From the NCBI GenBank assembly GCA_030433055.1, contig JAUILJ010000666.1, positions 1 to 5,102 on the forward strand: a DNA stretch of 5,102 nt. The letters run 5' to 3'. The translations under genes were made by a program, and so were the position numbers. Every line of letters begins with the position of its first letter. Position 1 is the stretch's first letter. Origin of the DNA: Polyangia bacterium (GTDB lineage Bacteria > Myxococcota_A > Polyangia > Polyangiales > Polyangiaceae). The notes below the pieces were generated by a model, which did not search any database, was not told the origin of the DNA, and was given only the letters and a program-made list of their open reading frames with translations. Positions 1-5,102 of the stretch are shown in pieces.

Positions 1-856
1 CGTAGCTGCCGTTCTGGTAGCTCAGGCGCACTGCTTCATGCTCGGGCACACACTCCGCACCGGGGTCGTGCTCAGGCAGCCGATCGCAGGTGACCTCTGT
101 CCTGAGCCAAATGCGCTTTGGGGGCTCGCCGGTGAACTCCAGGGTTCGCTCCAAGGTACGGAGCGGCGGTGTGGGCGAGTTGTACCAGGCGTCGTACGTC
201 TCCGTGAGGAATAGCTGCTTGAACTCATCCCCCACGAAGCCCCACAGTTCGACCTCGTGATGTGCGCCGCGATAGGTGGAGTAGCCGTCACACGCGCCGC
301 TGCGAACGCTGACCAACAGTGTGTCCCATTTGGCACTGACGATGCGCTGGGGCTCGATGGTCACTGGGGGTTCTTCGGACAAGCACGAGAAGCCCTCGAT
401 GTCCCTGGAGAGGGCGAGGCTCAGCGGGCACAGGGTCTTGCCCCGGCGTTCCAGCAGCACCACCCGCGATGCACTGCGAAACGTACCGTAGTCGAAGCGC
501 AGGCTCAGGAGCACCTCTCTTCCACCGGGCCTGAGTAGCAGGTCCTGGACCTTGGCTTCTTCCAGGCTCCAGGTCATTTCCGCAGGGAGTTCATCCGTGA
601 CCTCCAGTGGTACGAATCCCAACGGCACCAGCAGTCGGTTGTACGCTTCGTGGGGCTCAGCGCCCCGGACCTGGCTCAGGTCCTCGAGCAGCGAGTCCAC
701 GTCGAGTGGTGCCTTGCAGGTGGGCTTCGCCAGCGGAGGCGTTGGCGCTGGCGGCGCCGCGACGCTCGCCGTGGACACGACGGGGGCTAGCGGAGCACCG
801 CTCGGACTACAGGCGCACAAGAGCACGCACGCGACAACCCATCCCCTCGCTCTCAC
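1..856 (-). CDS. Outer-membrane lipoprotein of unknown family (3' end missing)
   Basis: The frame runs from GTG 856 to the left edge: 285 codons and no stop. An in-frame TAG at 892-890 limits the start, and GTG 856 gives the complete signal peptide. Residues 1-15 (MRARGWVVACVLLCA) have Arg2/Arg4 and a hydrophobic core, ending in lipobox L13-C14-A15-C16. Ser17 rather than Asp follows the lipidated Cys, which favours the outer membrane by the usual +2 rule. A Pro/Ala-rich tether follows (about 18-46). Residues ~47-285 look like a soluble, beta-strand-rich domain with cysteines at 47, 143, 158, 189, 257 and 269 and a Tyr/Trp-rich stretch at 190-225 (GYSTYRGAHHEVELWGF onward). I recognise no catalytic motif and no family. 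Its position after two exported proteins suggests a shared envelope function, but no direct link is visible. Confidence 0.85.
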   Translation of the reverse strand, partial: MRARGWVVACVLLCACSPSGAPLAPVVSTASVAAPPAPTPPLAKPTCKAPLDVDSLLEDLSQVRGAEPHEAYNRLLVPLGFVPLEVTDELPAEMTWSLEEAKVQDLLLRPGGREVLLSLRFDYGTFRSASRVVLLERRGKTLCPLSLALSRDIEGFSCLSEEPPVTIEPQRIVSAKWDTLLVSVRSGACDGYSTYRGAHHEVELWGFVGDEFKQLFLTETYDAWYNSPTPPLRTLERTLEFTGEPPKRIWLRTEVTCDRLPEHDPGAECVPEHEAVRLSYQNGSY

Positions 857-865
857 CGGGGTGAG
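852..865 (-). promoter_or_regulatory. Inverted repeat enclosing the lipoprotein start codon
   Basis: On the minus strand CTCAC (865-861) and GTGAG (856-852) flank CCCG, a five-base-pair stem with a four-base loop. The GTG start codon lies inside the 3' arm, so a folded mRNA would hide it. The only Shine-Dalgarno-like bases are AAGG roughly 18 bases upstream, which is far. Ribosomes ending the upstream leader ORF would melt this stem. Confidence 0.3.
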
Positions 866-942
866 GGTAGTCGCTGCCTTGGCTGGGCGCTAACGCGACG
901 GACGGCGGCGCGCGGGTCACCGCCGCGGCTGGCCACGATCAT
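853..942 (-). CDS. Possible 29-codon leader ORF coupled to the lipoprotein gene
   Basis: An ATG at 942 lies 17 bases past the stop of the jelly-roll gene and has a purine-rich GGAAGAA directly before it. The frame runs 29 codons (MIVASRGGDPRAAVRR...) to a TGA that overlaps the lipoprotein GTG start as GTGA (856-853). The peptide is Arg/Pro-rich and resembles no family I know. It fills the gap between the two genes almost exactly, an arrangement suited to translational coupling. The same frame is open well upstream as a shadow of the jelly-roll gene, so the ORF may be accidental. Confidence 0.25.
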   Translation of the reverse strand: MIVASRGGDPRAAVRRVSAQPRQRLPSPR

Positions 943-959
943 TTCTTCCAGGCACGAGC
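857..959 (-). other. Short gap between jelly-roll and lipoprotein genes
   Basis: Apart from the possible leader ORF, the gap holds a GC-rich six-base-pair inverted repeat (GCGGCG 905-910 with CGCCGC 921-926). No T-tract follows it on either strand, so I do not call it a terminator. No convincing promoter is visible, which fits read-through from the jelly-roll gene. Confidence 0.4.
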
Positions 960-2057
960 TCAGGGGCAGCTCGCGGGTGCGATGCGCACGTCGTCTACCG
1001 TCCAGCCTGCGCGGTTGGGGTGACACAGATCCGAGCCGTAGCTCGCCGAGTGGAAGCGCACCTGGAACTGCGAGTGAGCGTAGCCTGAGATGTCGATCTC
1101 CTGCTGGACCCAGCCGCCGCTCGAGCCTGCGTAGCCCGTCACCCCATCCAGGGCGCAGGGCGAGCACGTCATCCCGCCGTCGCTGTCGACGTAGTAGCAC
1201 TCGATCTTCTTGCCGCCGGAGGGCGAAACCTTCACCCAGGAGCCACCGGAGTTCTTCACCTCGACGACGCCACCTGCGTACGCGTCTTGGTCCACTGCAC
1301 ACGCCAGGTTGCACGCCAACGGGAAAGCGTTGGGGTCGCAAGGGCGGAAGTCATACCAATGCCAGTAGCGCAGCCGCAGGTTCCCCCCAGCGCTGCTCAA
1401 GTCGATAATCGGCGACTCAATCGAGCCATCGGTGCAGTTGCTCTGGTTGCCAGTGGGACTGGTGGACCATGCTTTGCCTGCACCCGATGTGTGATCGCTG
1501 CCGGGGCCGGAGGTCGGGTTACCACACGCCCAGTCCGCGTTGCCCGAGTTGGCCCAACCGTCGTTGCAGTTGTCGAAGTTGTATTTGACGATCTCGCAAG
1601 CGGAGCCGCCGCTGCCTCCTGCGCCCGTACCCGCGTTCCCAGTGCCAGCGCTCCCGGCGTTGCCACTTCCAGCAGCTCCACCCGTAGCGCCGCCGTTGCC
1701 ACTTCCGCCGGTGCCACTCCCGGCGTTGCCCGTTCCGCCAGCACCCGCGTTGCCCGTGCCAGCGCTTCCACCACTGCCATCTCCGCCAGTGCTGCCACCA
1801 GCGCTGCTTCCACCATCCGCCGCGGTGCCGCCGTCGCCTCCGACGGTGTCACCCCCCATGGCGCCAACTCCACTCCCGGCCGCTCCTCCGTCGCTGGTTC
1901 CGCCGGACGCGGATGCATCAGTCCCCGCGCCAGCAGCTCCACCGTTCTCTATTGGTTTGCGAGCTGGCAGCGCTCCACCTTCGGCGAACGCAGCAATAAT
2001 CCCCGCGGAAAATAGTACGGCGCCAACCGGGCGCAAGATCGGCAACAAGCGAGCCAT
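960..2057 (-). CDS. Secreted jelly-roll protein with long Gly-rich linker (immune-inhibitor-A-like domain)
   Basis: This 365-residue protein starts at ATG 2057. A signal peptide covers residues 1-25 (hydrophobic stretch from ~10, likely cleavage AFA|EGG). Residues ~38-152 are an almost pure Gly/Ala/Ser/Thr/Asn/Asp linker. Residues ~154-362 form a beta-sandwich/jelly-roll like the accessory domain of InhA-type peptidases and 'choice-of-anchor J' proteins: SPIIDLS (215-221), RYWHWYDF (230-237), a Val-Glu strand GGVVEVK (262-268), GWVQQEIDIS (315-324), FQVRFHSAS (331-339) and terminal GWTVDDVRI (351-359). No HEXXH zinc site is present, so it is not a protease by itself. All 12 cysteines lie in or beside the folded part (C154 to C364), an even number that suggests disulphides and an extracytoplasmic location. 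Likely role: surface adhesion or glycan/protein binding (inferred). No strong ribosome binding site precedes the ATG. It lies 124 bases after the cytochrome gene. Confidence 0.88.
   Translation of the reverse strand: MARLLPILRPVGAVLFSAGIIAAFAEGGALPARKPIENGGAAGAGTDASASGGTSDGGAAGSGVGAMGGDTVGGDGGTAADGGSSAGGSTGGDGSGGSAGTGNAGAGGTGNAGSGTGGSGNGGATGGAAGSGNAGSAGTGNAGTGAGGSGGSACEIVKYNFDNCNDGWANSGNADWACGNPTSGPGSDHTSGAGKAWSTSPTGNQSNCTDGSIESPIIDLSSAGGNLRLRYWHWYDFRPCDPNAFPLACNLACAVDQDAYAGGVVEVKNSGGSWVKVSPSGGKKIECYYVDSDGGMTCSPCALDGVTGYAGSSGGWVQQEIDISGYAHSQFQVRFHSASYGSDLCHPNRAGWTVDDVRIAPASCP
1602..1946 (-). repeat. Low-complexity Gly-rich linker coding repeat
   Basis: Codes for residues 38-152 of the jelly-roll protein. 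The composition is Gly with Ala, Ser, Thr, Asn and a few Asp. The six-residue unit G-(T/S)-G-N-A-G recurs at residues 100-105, 108-113, 130-135 and 138-143, interspersed with GG(S/T/A)G units. At DNA level this shows as repeated GCGTTGCC-type words on the plus strand. Such tracts vary in length by slippage and act as flexible spacers. On the opposite strand it gives a spurious Pro/Ala-rich open frame. Confidence 0.85.
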
Positions 2058-2068
2058 AGCTTGTCTAC

Positions 2069-2096
2069 GTTATCGCCGAGTCGGCCCAAGAGCCAA
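2069..2096 (-). promoter_or_regulatory. Weak sigma70-like promoter candidate before the jelly-roll gene
   Basis: On the minus strand TTGGCT (2096-2091) and GATAAC (2074-2069) are separated by 16 bases; each matches four of six consensus positions. The -10 box ends 11 bases before the ATG, leaving only a few bases of leader. No Shine-Dalgarno sequence is visible before that ATG, so a near-leaderless mRNA would be consistent. Chance occurrence is quite possible. Confidence 0.2.
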
Positions 2097-2143
2097 CGGA
2101 AACCGAACAACCGTTTGGTGTCGCAGAAACACCCACATGGCTG

Positions 2144-2170
2144 AAAAACCAGTCGGTTTCGCCCTGGTTT
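2144..2170 (-). terminator. Weak rho-independent terminator candidate after the cytochrome gene
   Basis: In the minus-strand transcript, AAACCAG (2170-2164) can pair with CTGGTTT (2152-2146) around an 11-base loop, and the 3' arm runs into two more T residues (2145-2144). The 7-bp stem starts 11 bases past the TGA stop. It is AT-rich and the T-tract is short, so termination may be partial. Confidence 0.4.
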
Positions 2171-2181
2171 CTCCGCGGTTG

Positions 2182-5102
2182 TCAGTCGAAGGGAGGCCCG
2201 AGGAAGTCGCCACTGGGTTGCAGTACCTTGGCGGGCTCGTTGTCGCGGGCAAGCACTGCAGACGCCGAAGTAAGGATGTCAGGATTCAGGGCGACCTCCT
2301 TCTCCAAGCCGCTCACCGAACCGTGGCATCCGCCGCACAGGCCGTTGAAGAAGCGCCGCTGGAAGGACTGCTTCACCCATTCGCCGGGATAGAACTGCAT
2401 CTCCTCGCGCTGGAAATGCATGCGAGGCTCCGAATCCCCCGCTAGCGCGATCTGTGGCGCCAGCACGATCGGCATGCCTCCGGGGATCTGAATTCGTGCG
2501 GAACCGTCCTCCAGCGGGTTGATCAGCCCAATCAGACGGCGGCGAGCGTAGACTTGGCCGTAGTCATCGCTTGTGACGAACTTCCCGCCTTGGTCGAAGC
2601 TCGTGACCCCGGGCTCCGGGGGCAGGCTCTCGTAAACGGAGATCGGGGCGTTCGGTGGTAGCTCGCGCCCGCTCCGCGTGTTCTGGAACAGCAAGCTCGC
2701 CAGGATGGGGAAATCCAAGACGGTGATGTCAGAGCGATCAGCATGAGCCGCGTCCGTGAACACCCGGGTGGAGCCGTTGGCCTCGTCGGCACGGCTCTTG
2801 AACACCTCGCGGTTCTGGCGCTGGTAGATGGCCACCGGCCAGAGCAAATCGCTAGCATCTTGAATCAGAGCGCTTCGGCCGCCGGTGGCTGGGTTGACCT
2901 CATACACATCGAAGTTGCCGCTGAAGTTGCCGAGATCCGTGACACCGCTCGCATAGCTGACCACGACGTGGCCGTTGGGAAGGGGCGATGGGCTCCTGTA
3001 GGCACCGTCGGTCTGGTCGAGGTGCCCCGTCGCGCGCGCGTCGGGGAGGTGGATGGAGTGCTGATAGAAGGCTGGCGCAGGGTAACCGATCGCGCTCGGG
3101 TCCCGAACGTAGTCGGCCTCGTCAGCGGACCGCTGGTCGATGCCAATGCTGCGATTCACGATGCCGAGCGTCCCGGCTCCGTGGGCGGCACCGCGTTGGC
3201 TGAAGATGGCTGCGAGGTTCTTGTCGGAGAGCTCAACGATCTCTGAGAACTGGTCGAAACCGACTGTCGCGCGCTGAGCGAACAGCGGGTGGTAGTCGCC
3301 GCCATCGAGATTCTGGCGCCGACCAGCGAGCTGATAGAACCCGGGGGTCCGCTTCTCGGTGCTGAAAATCAGCCGCCCATCGCTCATGAAGGACGGCAAC
3401 AGCTCCTGGTTGAGCAGGAACGTCAGCTGACGCACCTTTCCGTTCTCTGCGACGTACAGGTTCACGTTCAGCTTCGAAGGGTCTGCGGGTGTCCGCTGAG
3501 GGCCCTGGTAGCTGAAGGCCTGGGTGTTCTTGATGTTTCCGCGCGTAGAGGCGAACACGATGCGCCCATCGGGAGCAAACGTCGGGTCGAAGTTATGAAC
3601 CAGCTCGCCGTTGGTGTTGATGGCGTTGCCGTCATCATCCGTTGGCGCGGCATCGATGGTGGGCTCCGCCTCGCAGTTGGCGCCGTCGATGACGTAGACA
3701 CGGAACGGCTGGTCCGCGGCGGAGCGCGCCGAGAAGGCGATCCGTTGACCGTCCCAAGACACCTGGGGACGCCTGACGTCGGCGCTCGCGGCCGAGAGCC
3801 CACAGCCCGCCAGCAGACTCTCCTCCGTCGCGTCCACGCTGATCGAACCGTCGGCGGCGATGCTGGCAGTGCGCCGAATCAAGTCGGCACCCGGCTGGTA
3901 GTCAGCCCAGTCCTGTGGAGCGTCCTTCCCGCTGCGGGGTGGGCGCTTCACGTAGACGAAGCCAGAGAGTGGGACAGCGCCGCTGAGCCGCTCCTGCTTC
4001 TCCAACTCAATCCACGCGGCAATGACGCAGTAGGGTGGCTGGTCGTCGAGCGGTCCATTCGCTGCCGCGTCCATGTCGCAACTCGTCGGATCCGCGCCTT
4101 GGCTCGCCAGCAGCGCTCCACCGCGATGGAGGATGCCGTCCTGAGTGTTCGGGTCCAGGTTCTTGCGCACGAGGCGTGAAGCGTTCGGGGTCGTTGACTC
4201 CAGCGCCACTTGTTCCAGCGTGAGGCCGTAGTTGCGGCGTGTGGCCGGAAGCCCGAAGTGCCCACCGCTGCCACCTCGAAGGCGATAGTCGTGGAACATC
4301 GCAGGCGAGTGACAACCGATGATCATGCAGCCCTTCTTGGCCAACATCGGCTGAACGCGGCTGGCGAAGAACTGGAACCCGGAGTTCGTTGGTACGCCGC
4401 TCGGGCCGCCCTTCTCCGTCGCCCAGCCGAGGATGTCCCGGTAACCCGGATCCGAGGTGGTCTCGAAGATGCTGCCGCCCTCGTGATAGGTTCCGCCCTG
4501 GCTGGTCGCCAAGGTGCGGCGCAGGATCTCCGAGGTCGGAGGATCCGCGGACACGTAACCGCTCGCCGCAAAGTAGTTCCAGCGTATCTCTTCCGCGCTG
4601 GAGCCACACGTCAGGTACAGGGAGTTCGGGGGTGAGCCATGGCAGTTCCCCGCGGCACACTGCTGAGACAGGACGGGATTGACCCTGTCGCGAAACGTTG
4701 GAAAGTCAGCGTCCGGCGGATCGGTGCTGGGGTCGAAATCAGGATCTGACCCCAGGACATTGGTGCACGCAGCTTGAGCGACTTTCGACTCCTGGCGCAC
4801 CCCGTTGTTCTCCGTCGCCCCCCGTTCTATCCAGCGCAGAAGCGCCAACAGCGAAGCGCTCGAGCGGTCGAAGATGGAGCCGCCGGCGTGAGGGATGTCG
4901 GTGGTGATGATTTCGACCTGGTTGTCCCAGGTGGTCAGCCGCATCTGGAACGGCGGGACTGTCTTGAGGAGCAAGTTCGGCAGACCGTACGGGCCGTAGT
5001 TGAGCAGCAGATCACGACGCAGCTGCAAGTCGTCGTAGTTCTCCAGGCTCAGGTTCCCCAGGGCGTTTCCGCGATCGTCGGCCGTGACGTGGCACTGCGA
5101 CC
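2182..5102 (-). CDS. Multiheme cytochrome c / PD40 beta-propeller protein, HzsA-like (5' end missing)
   Basis: The frame is open to the right edge, so the start and any signal peptide lie outside; residues are numbered from the first whole codon (5100), giving 972. Residues 1-374 hold three cytochrome c-like repeats. Domain 1 has a cut heme motif (SQCH, C3-H4), N42, H71 (HAGG) and W90. Domain 2 has C148-H154 (CAAGNCH), S190, H206 (HEGG) and W226. Domain 3 has C258-H264 (CMIIGCH), S308, H325 (HRGG) and W363. Residues ~443-770 form a TolB/PD40-type propeller, with blade motifs such as PQVSWDGQRIAFSAR and DPTFAPDGRIVFASTR. The C-terminus has DGSARIQIP, PGEW (905-908) and CGGCH (922-926), the ending I associate with proteins carrying the hydrazine synthase alpha middle domain. 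Expected role: exported heme protein in electron transfer or small-molecule redox chemistry. Hydrazine synthesis is unlikely, as no HzsB/HzsC-like partner is visible. TTG at 5028 is not the start, since domain 1 continues upstream of it. Confidence 0.88.
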   Translation of the reverse strand, partial: SQCHVTADDRGNALGNLSLENYDDLQLRRDLLLNYGPYGLPNLLLKTVPPFQMRLTTWDNQVEIITTDIPHAGGSIFDRSSASLLALLRWIERGATENNGVRQESKVAQAACTNVLGSDPDFDPSTDPPDADFPTFRDRVNPVLSQQCAAGNCHGSPPNSLYLTCGSSAEEIRWNYFAASGYVSADPPTSEILRRTLATSQGGTYHEGGSIFETTSDPGYRDILGWATEKGGPSGVPTNSGFQFFASRVQPMLAKKGCMIIGCHSPAMFHDYRLRGGSGGHFGLPATRRNYGLTLEQVALESTTPNASRLVRKNLDPNTQDGILHRGGALLASQGADPTSCDMDAAANGPLDDQPPYCVIAAWIELEKQERLSGAVPLSGFVYVKRPPRSGKDAPQDWADYQPGADLIRRTASIAADGSISVDATEESLLAGCGLSAASADVRRPQVSWDGQRIAFSARSAADQPFRVYVIDGANCEAEPTIDAAPTDDDGNAINTNGELVHNFDPTFAPDGRIVFASTRGNIKNTQAFSYQGPQRTPADPSKLNVNLYVAENGKVRQLTFLLNQELLPSFMSDGRLIFSTEKRTPGFYQLAGRRQNLDGGDYHPLFAQRATVGFDQFSEIVELSDKNLAAIFSQRGAAHGAGTLGIVNRSIGIDQRSADEADYVRDPSAIGYPAPAFYQHSIHLPDARATGHLDQTDGAYRSPSPLPNGHVVVSYASGVTDLGNFSGNFDVYEVNPATGGRSALIQDASDLLWPVAIYQRQNREVFKSRADEANGSTRVFTDAAHADRSDITVLDFPILASLLFQNTRSGRELPPNAPISVYESLPPEPGVTSFDQGGKFVTSDDYGQVYARRRLIGLINPLEDGSARIQIPGGMPIVLAPQIALAGDSEPRMHFQREEMQFYPGEWVKQSFQRRFFNGLCGGCHGSVSGLEKEVALNPDILTSASAVLARDNEPAKVLQPSGDFLGPPFD
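2323..2337 (-). other. Canonical heme c motif CXXCH at the C-terminus
   Basis: Residues 922-926 read CGGCH followed by Gly-Ser, 46 residues before the stop. It follows a PGEW motif (905-908). The order PGE then CXGCH is the recurring end of HzsA-like PD40 proteins, as I recall that family. It is the only CX2CH in the window. Confidence 0.75.
2791..3774 (-). other. PD40/TolB-like beta-propeller region of the large protein
   Basis: Residues ~443-770 contain repeated blade motifs of the form P-x-(F/W)-x-x-D/N-G-x-(hydrophobic)3-(A/S): RRPQVSWDGQRIAFSAR, FDPTFAPDGRIVFASTR, LLPSFMSDGRLIFSTEK, RSPSPLPNGHVVVSYAS and a weaker LLWPVAIYQRQNREVFKSR. A further blade probably covers residues 604-637 (HPLFAQRA to IFSQRG). 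Six blades is my estimate. Such propellers usually bind partners or build an active-site pocket. Confidence 0.75.
4309..4329 (-). other. Heme c motif CX4CH, cytochrome domain 3
   Basis: Residues 258-264 read CMIIGCH, again with a four-residue spacer. H325 in HRGG occupies the place of H71 and H206 in the other domains. Between H325 and W363 this domain has an extra loop of about 18 residues bounded by C341 and C358. Confidence 0.7.
4639..4659 (-). other. Heme c motif CX4CH, cytochrome domain 2
   Basis: Residues 148-154 read CAAGNCH followed by Gly: two cysteines separated by four residues, then His. CX4CH is a known but less common heme c attachment spacing, seen for example in tetraheme cytochromes c3. 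The likely distal ligand candidate is H206 in the HEGG motif; that assignment is inference. Confidence 0.7.
5089..5100 (-). other. Truncated heme c motif of cytochrome domain 1
   Basis: The first whole codons read Ser-Gln-Cys-His. The two bases before them (5102-5101) read GG on the minus strand, so the residue three before this Cys is Gly, Arg or Trp and cannot be Cys. If this is a heme site it must have CX3CH or longer spacing, as in the next two domains. The downstream N42/H71/W90 pattern matches the other two domains, which supports a real site. Confidence 0.55.

Noticed and set aside
257..893. Plus-strand frames opposite the lipoprotein gene
   Set aside because: They overlap each other and lack signal peptides or motifs. 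The minus frame here has a start, lipobox and uninterrupted coding.
903..926. GC-rich inverted repeat as a terminator
   Set aside because: The stem is only six base pairs and no T-tract follows on either strand.
853..1341. Minus-strand 162-codon Arg-rich frame
   Set aside because: Most of it overlaps the jelly-roll domain in another frame and has shadow-like composition. Only its last 29 codons, outside that gene, are kept as a tentative leader.
2095..2115. AACGG/CCGTT inverted repeat before the jelly-roll gene as an operator
   Set aside because: A five-base arm pair with an 11-base spacer is expected by chance, and no regulator gene is nearby.
1540..2445. Plus-strand 301-codon frame rich in Pro, Ala and Leu
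   Set aside because: It is the antisense of the Gly-rich linker and runs across the intergenic gap into the cytochrome gene. The Pro/Leu/Ala repeats are what antisense Gly codons give.
3289..4179. Plus-strand 296-codon frame
   Set aside because: It is antisense to the propeller and third cytochrome domain, whose frame has clear motifs throughout. Long antisense frames are common at high GC.
5026..5028. TTG as start of the large gene
   Set aside because: The frame stays open upstream to the window edge and contains Ser-Gln-Cys-His, part of the first cytochrome domain, so the gene starts outside the window.
2182..5102. Genuine hydrazine synthase alpha subunit
   Set aside because: Only the propeller and final heme-motif pattern resemble it; the N-terminal layout differs and no partner subunits are present, so I keep the label as 'HzsA-like' architecture only.

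Overview
The window is GC-rich, and every gene I can support lies on the minus strand, read right to left. The style is that of a large-genome Gram-negative predator or soil bacterium, most likely a myxobacterium (Myxococcota, Polyangiales-like). The reasons are an exported protein with a very long Gly/Ala/Ser/Thr/Asn linker, a proline-rich tethered lipoprotein, and a large cytochrome/beta-propeller protein. This assignment rests on gene style only; there is no rRNA or marker gene here.

Layout in transcription order. (1) 5102-2182: the C-terminal 972 residues of a large protein whose start lies beyond the right edge. It has three tandem cytochrome c-like domains, two with CX4CH heme motifs and one cut by the window edge, then a PD40/TolB-like beta-propeller, then a C-terminal segment ending in a canonical CXXCH. 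The arrangement resembles proteins annotated as hydrazine synthase alpha-subunit (HzsA)-like. (2) 2181-2058: a 124-base gap with a weak hairpin/T-tract terminator just after the stop and a weak promoter candidate. (3) 2057-960: a secreted protein with a signal peptide, a ~115-residue Gly-rich linker and a cysteine-rich jelly-roll domain like the non-catalytic domain of immune-inhibitor-A-type proteins. (4) 959-857: a 103-base gap spanned almost exactly by a possible 29-codon leader ORF that overlaps the next start by GTGA. (5) 856-1: an outer-membrane lipoprotein of unknown family, running off the left edge.

All three proteins look exported, and the gaps are short, so they may serve a common cell-envelope function. 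The large protein is probably a periplasmic or surface electron-transfer or heme-binding protein, the jelly-roll protein an adhesive or glycan-binding surface protein, and the lipoprotein an outer-membrane component. That joint role is inference from co-location. I see no tRNA, rRNA, CRISPR array, insertion sequence or phage gene. The points most worth checking are the heme-motif spacing and fold of the large protein, and the coupled leader/hairpin arrangement at the lipoprotein start.
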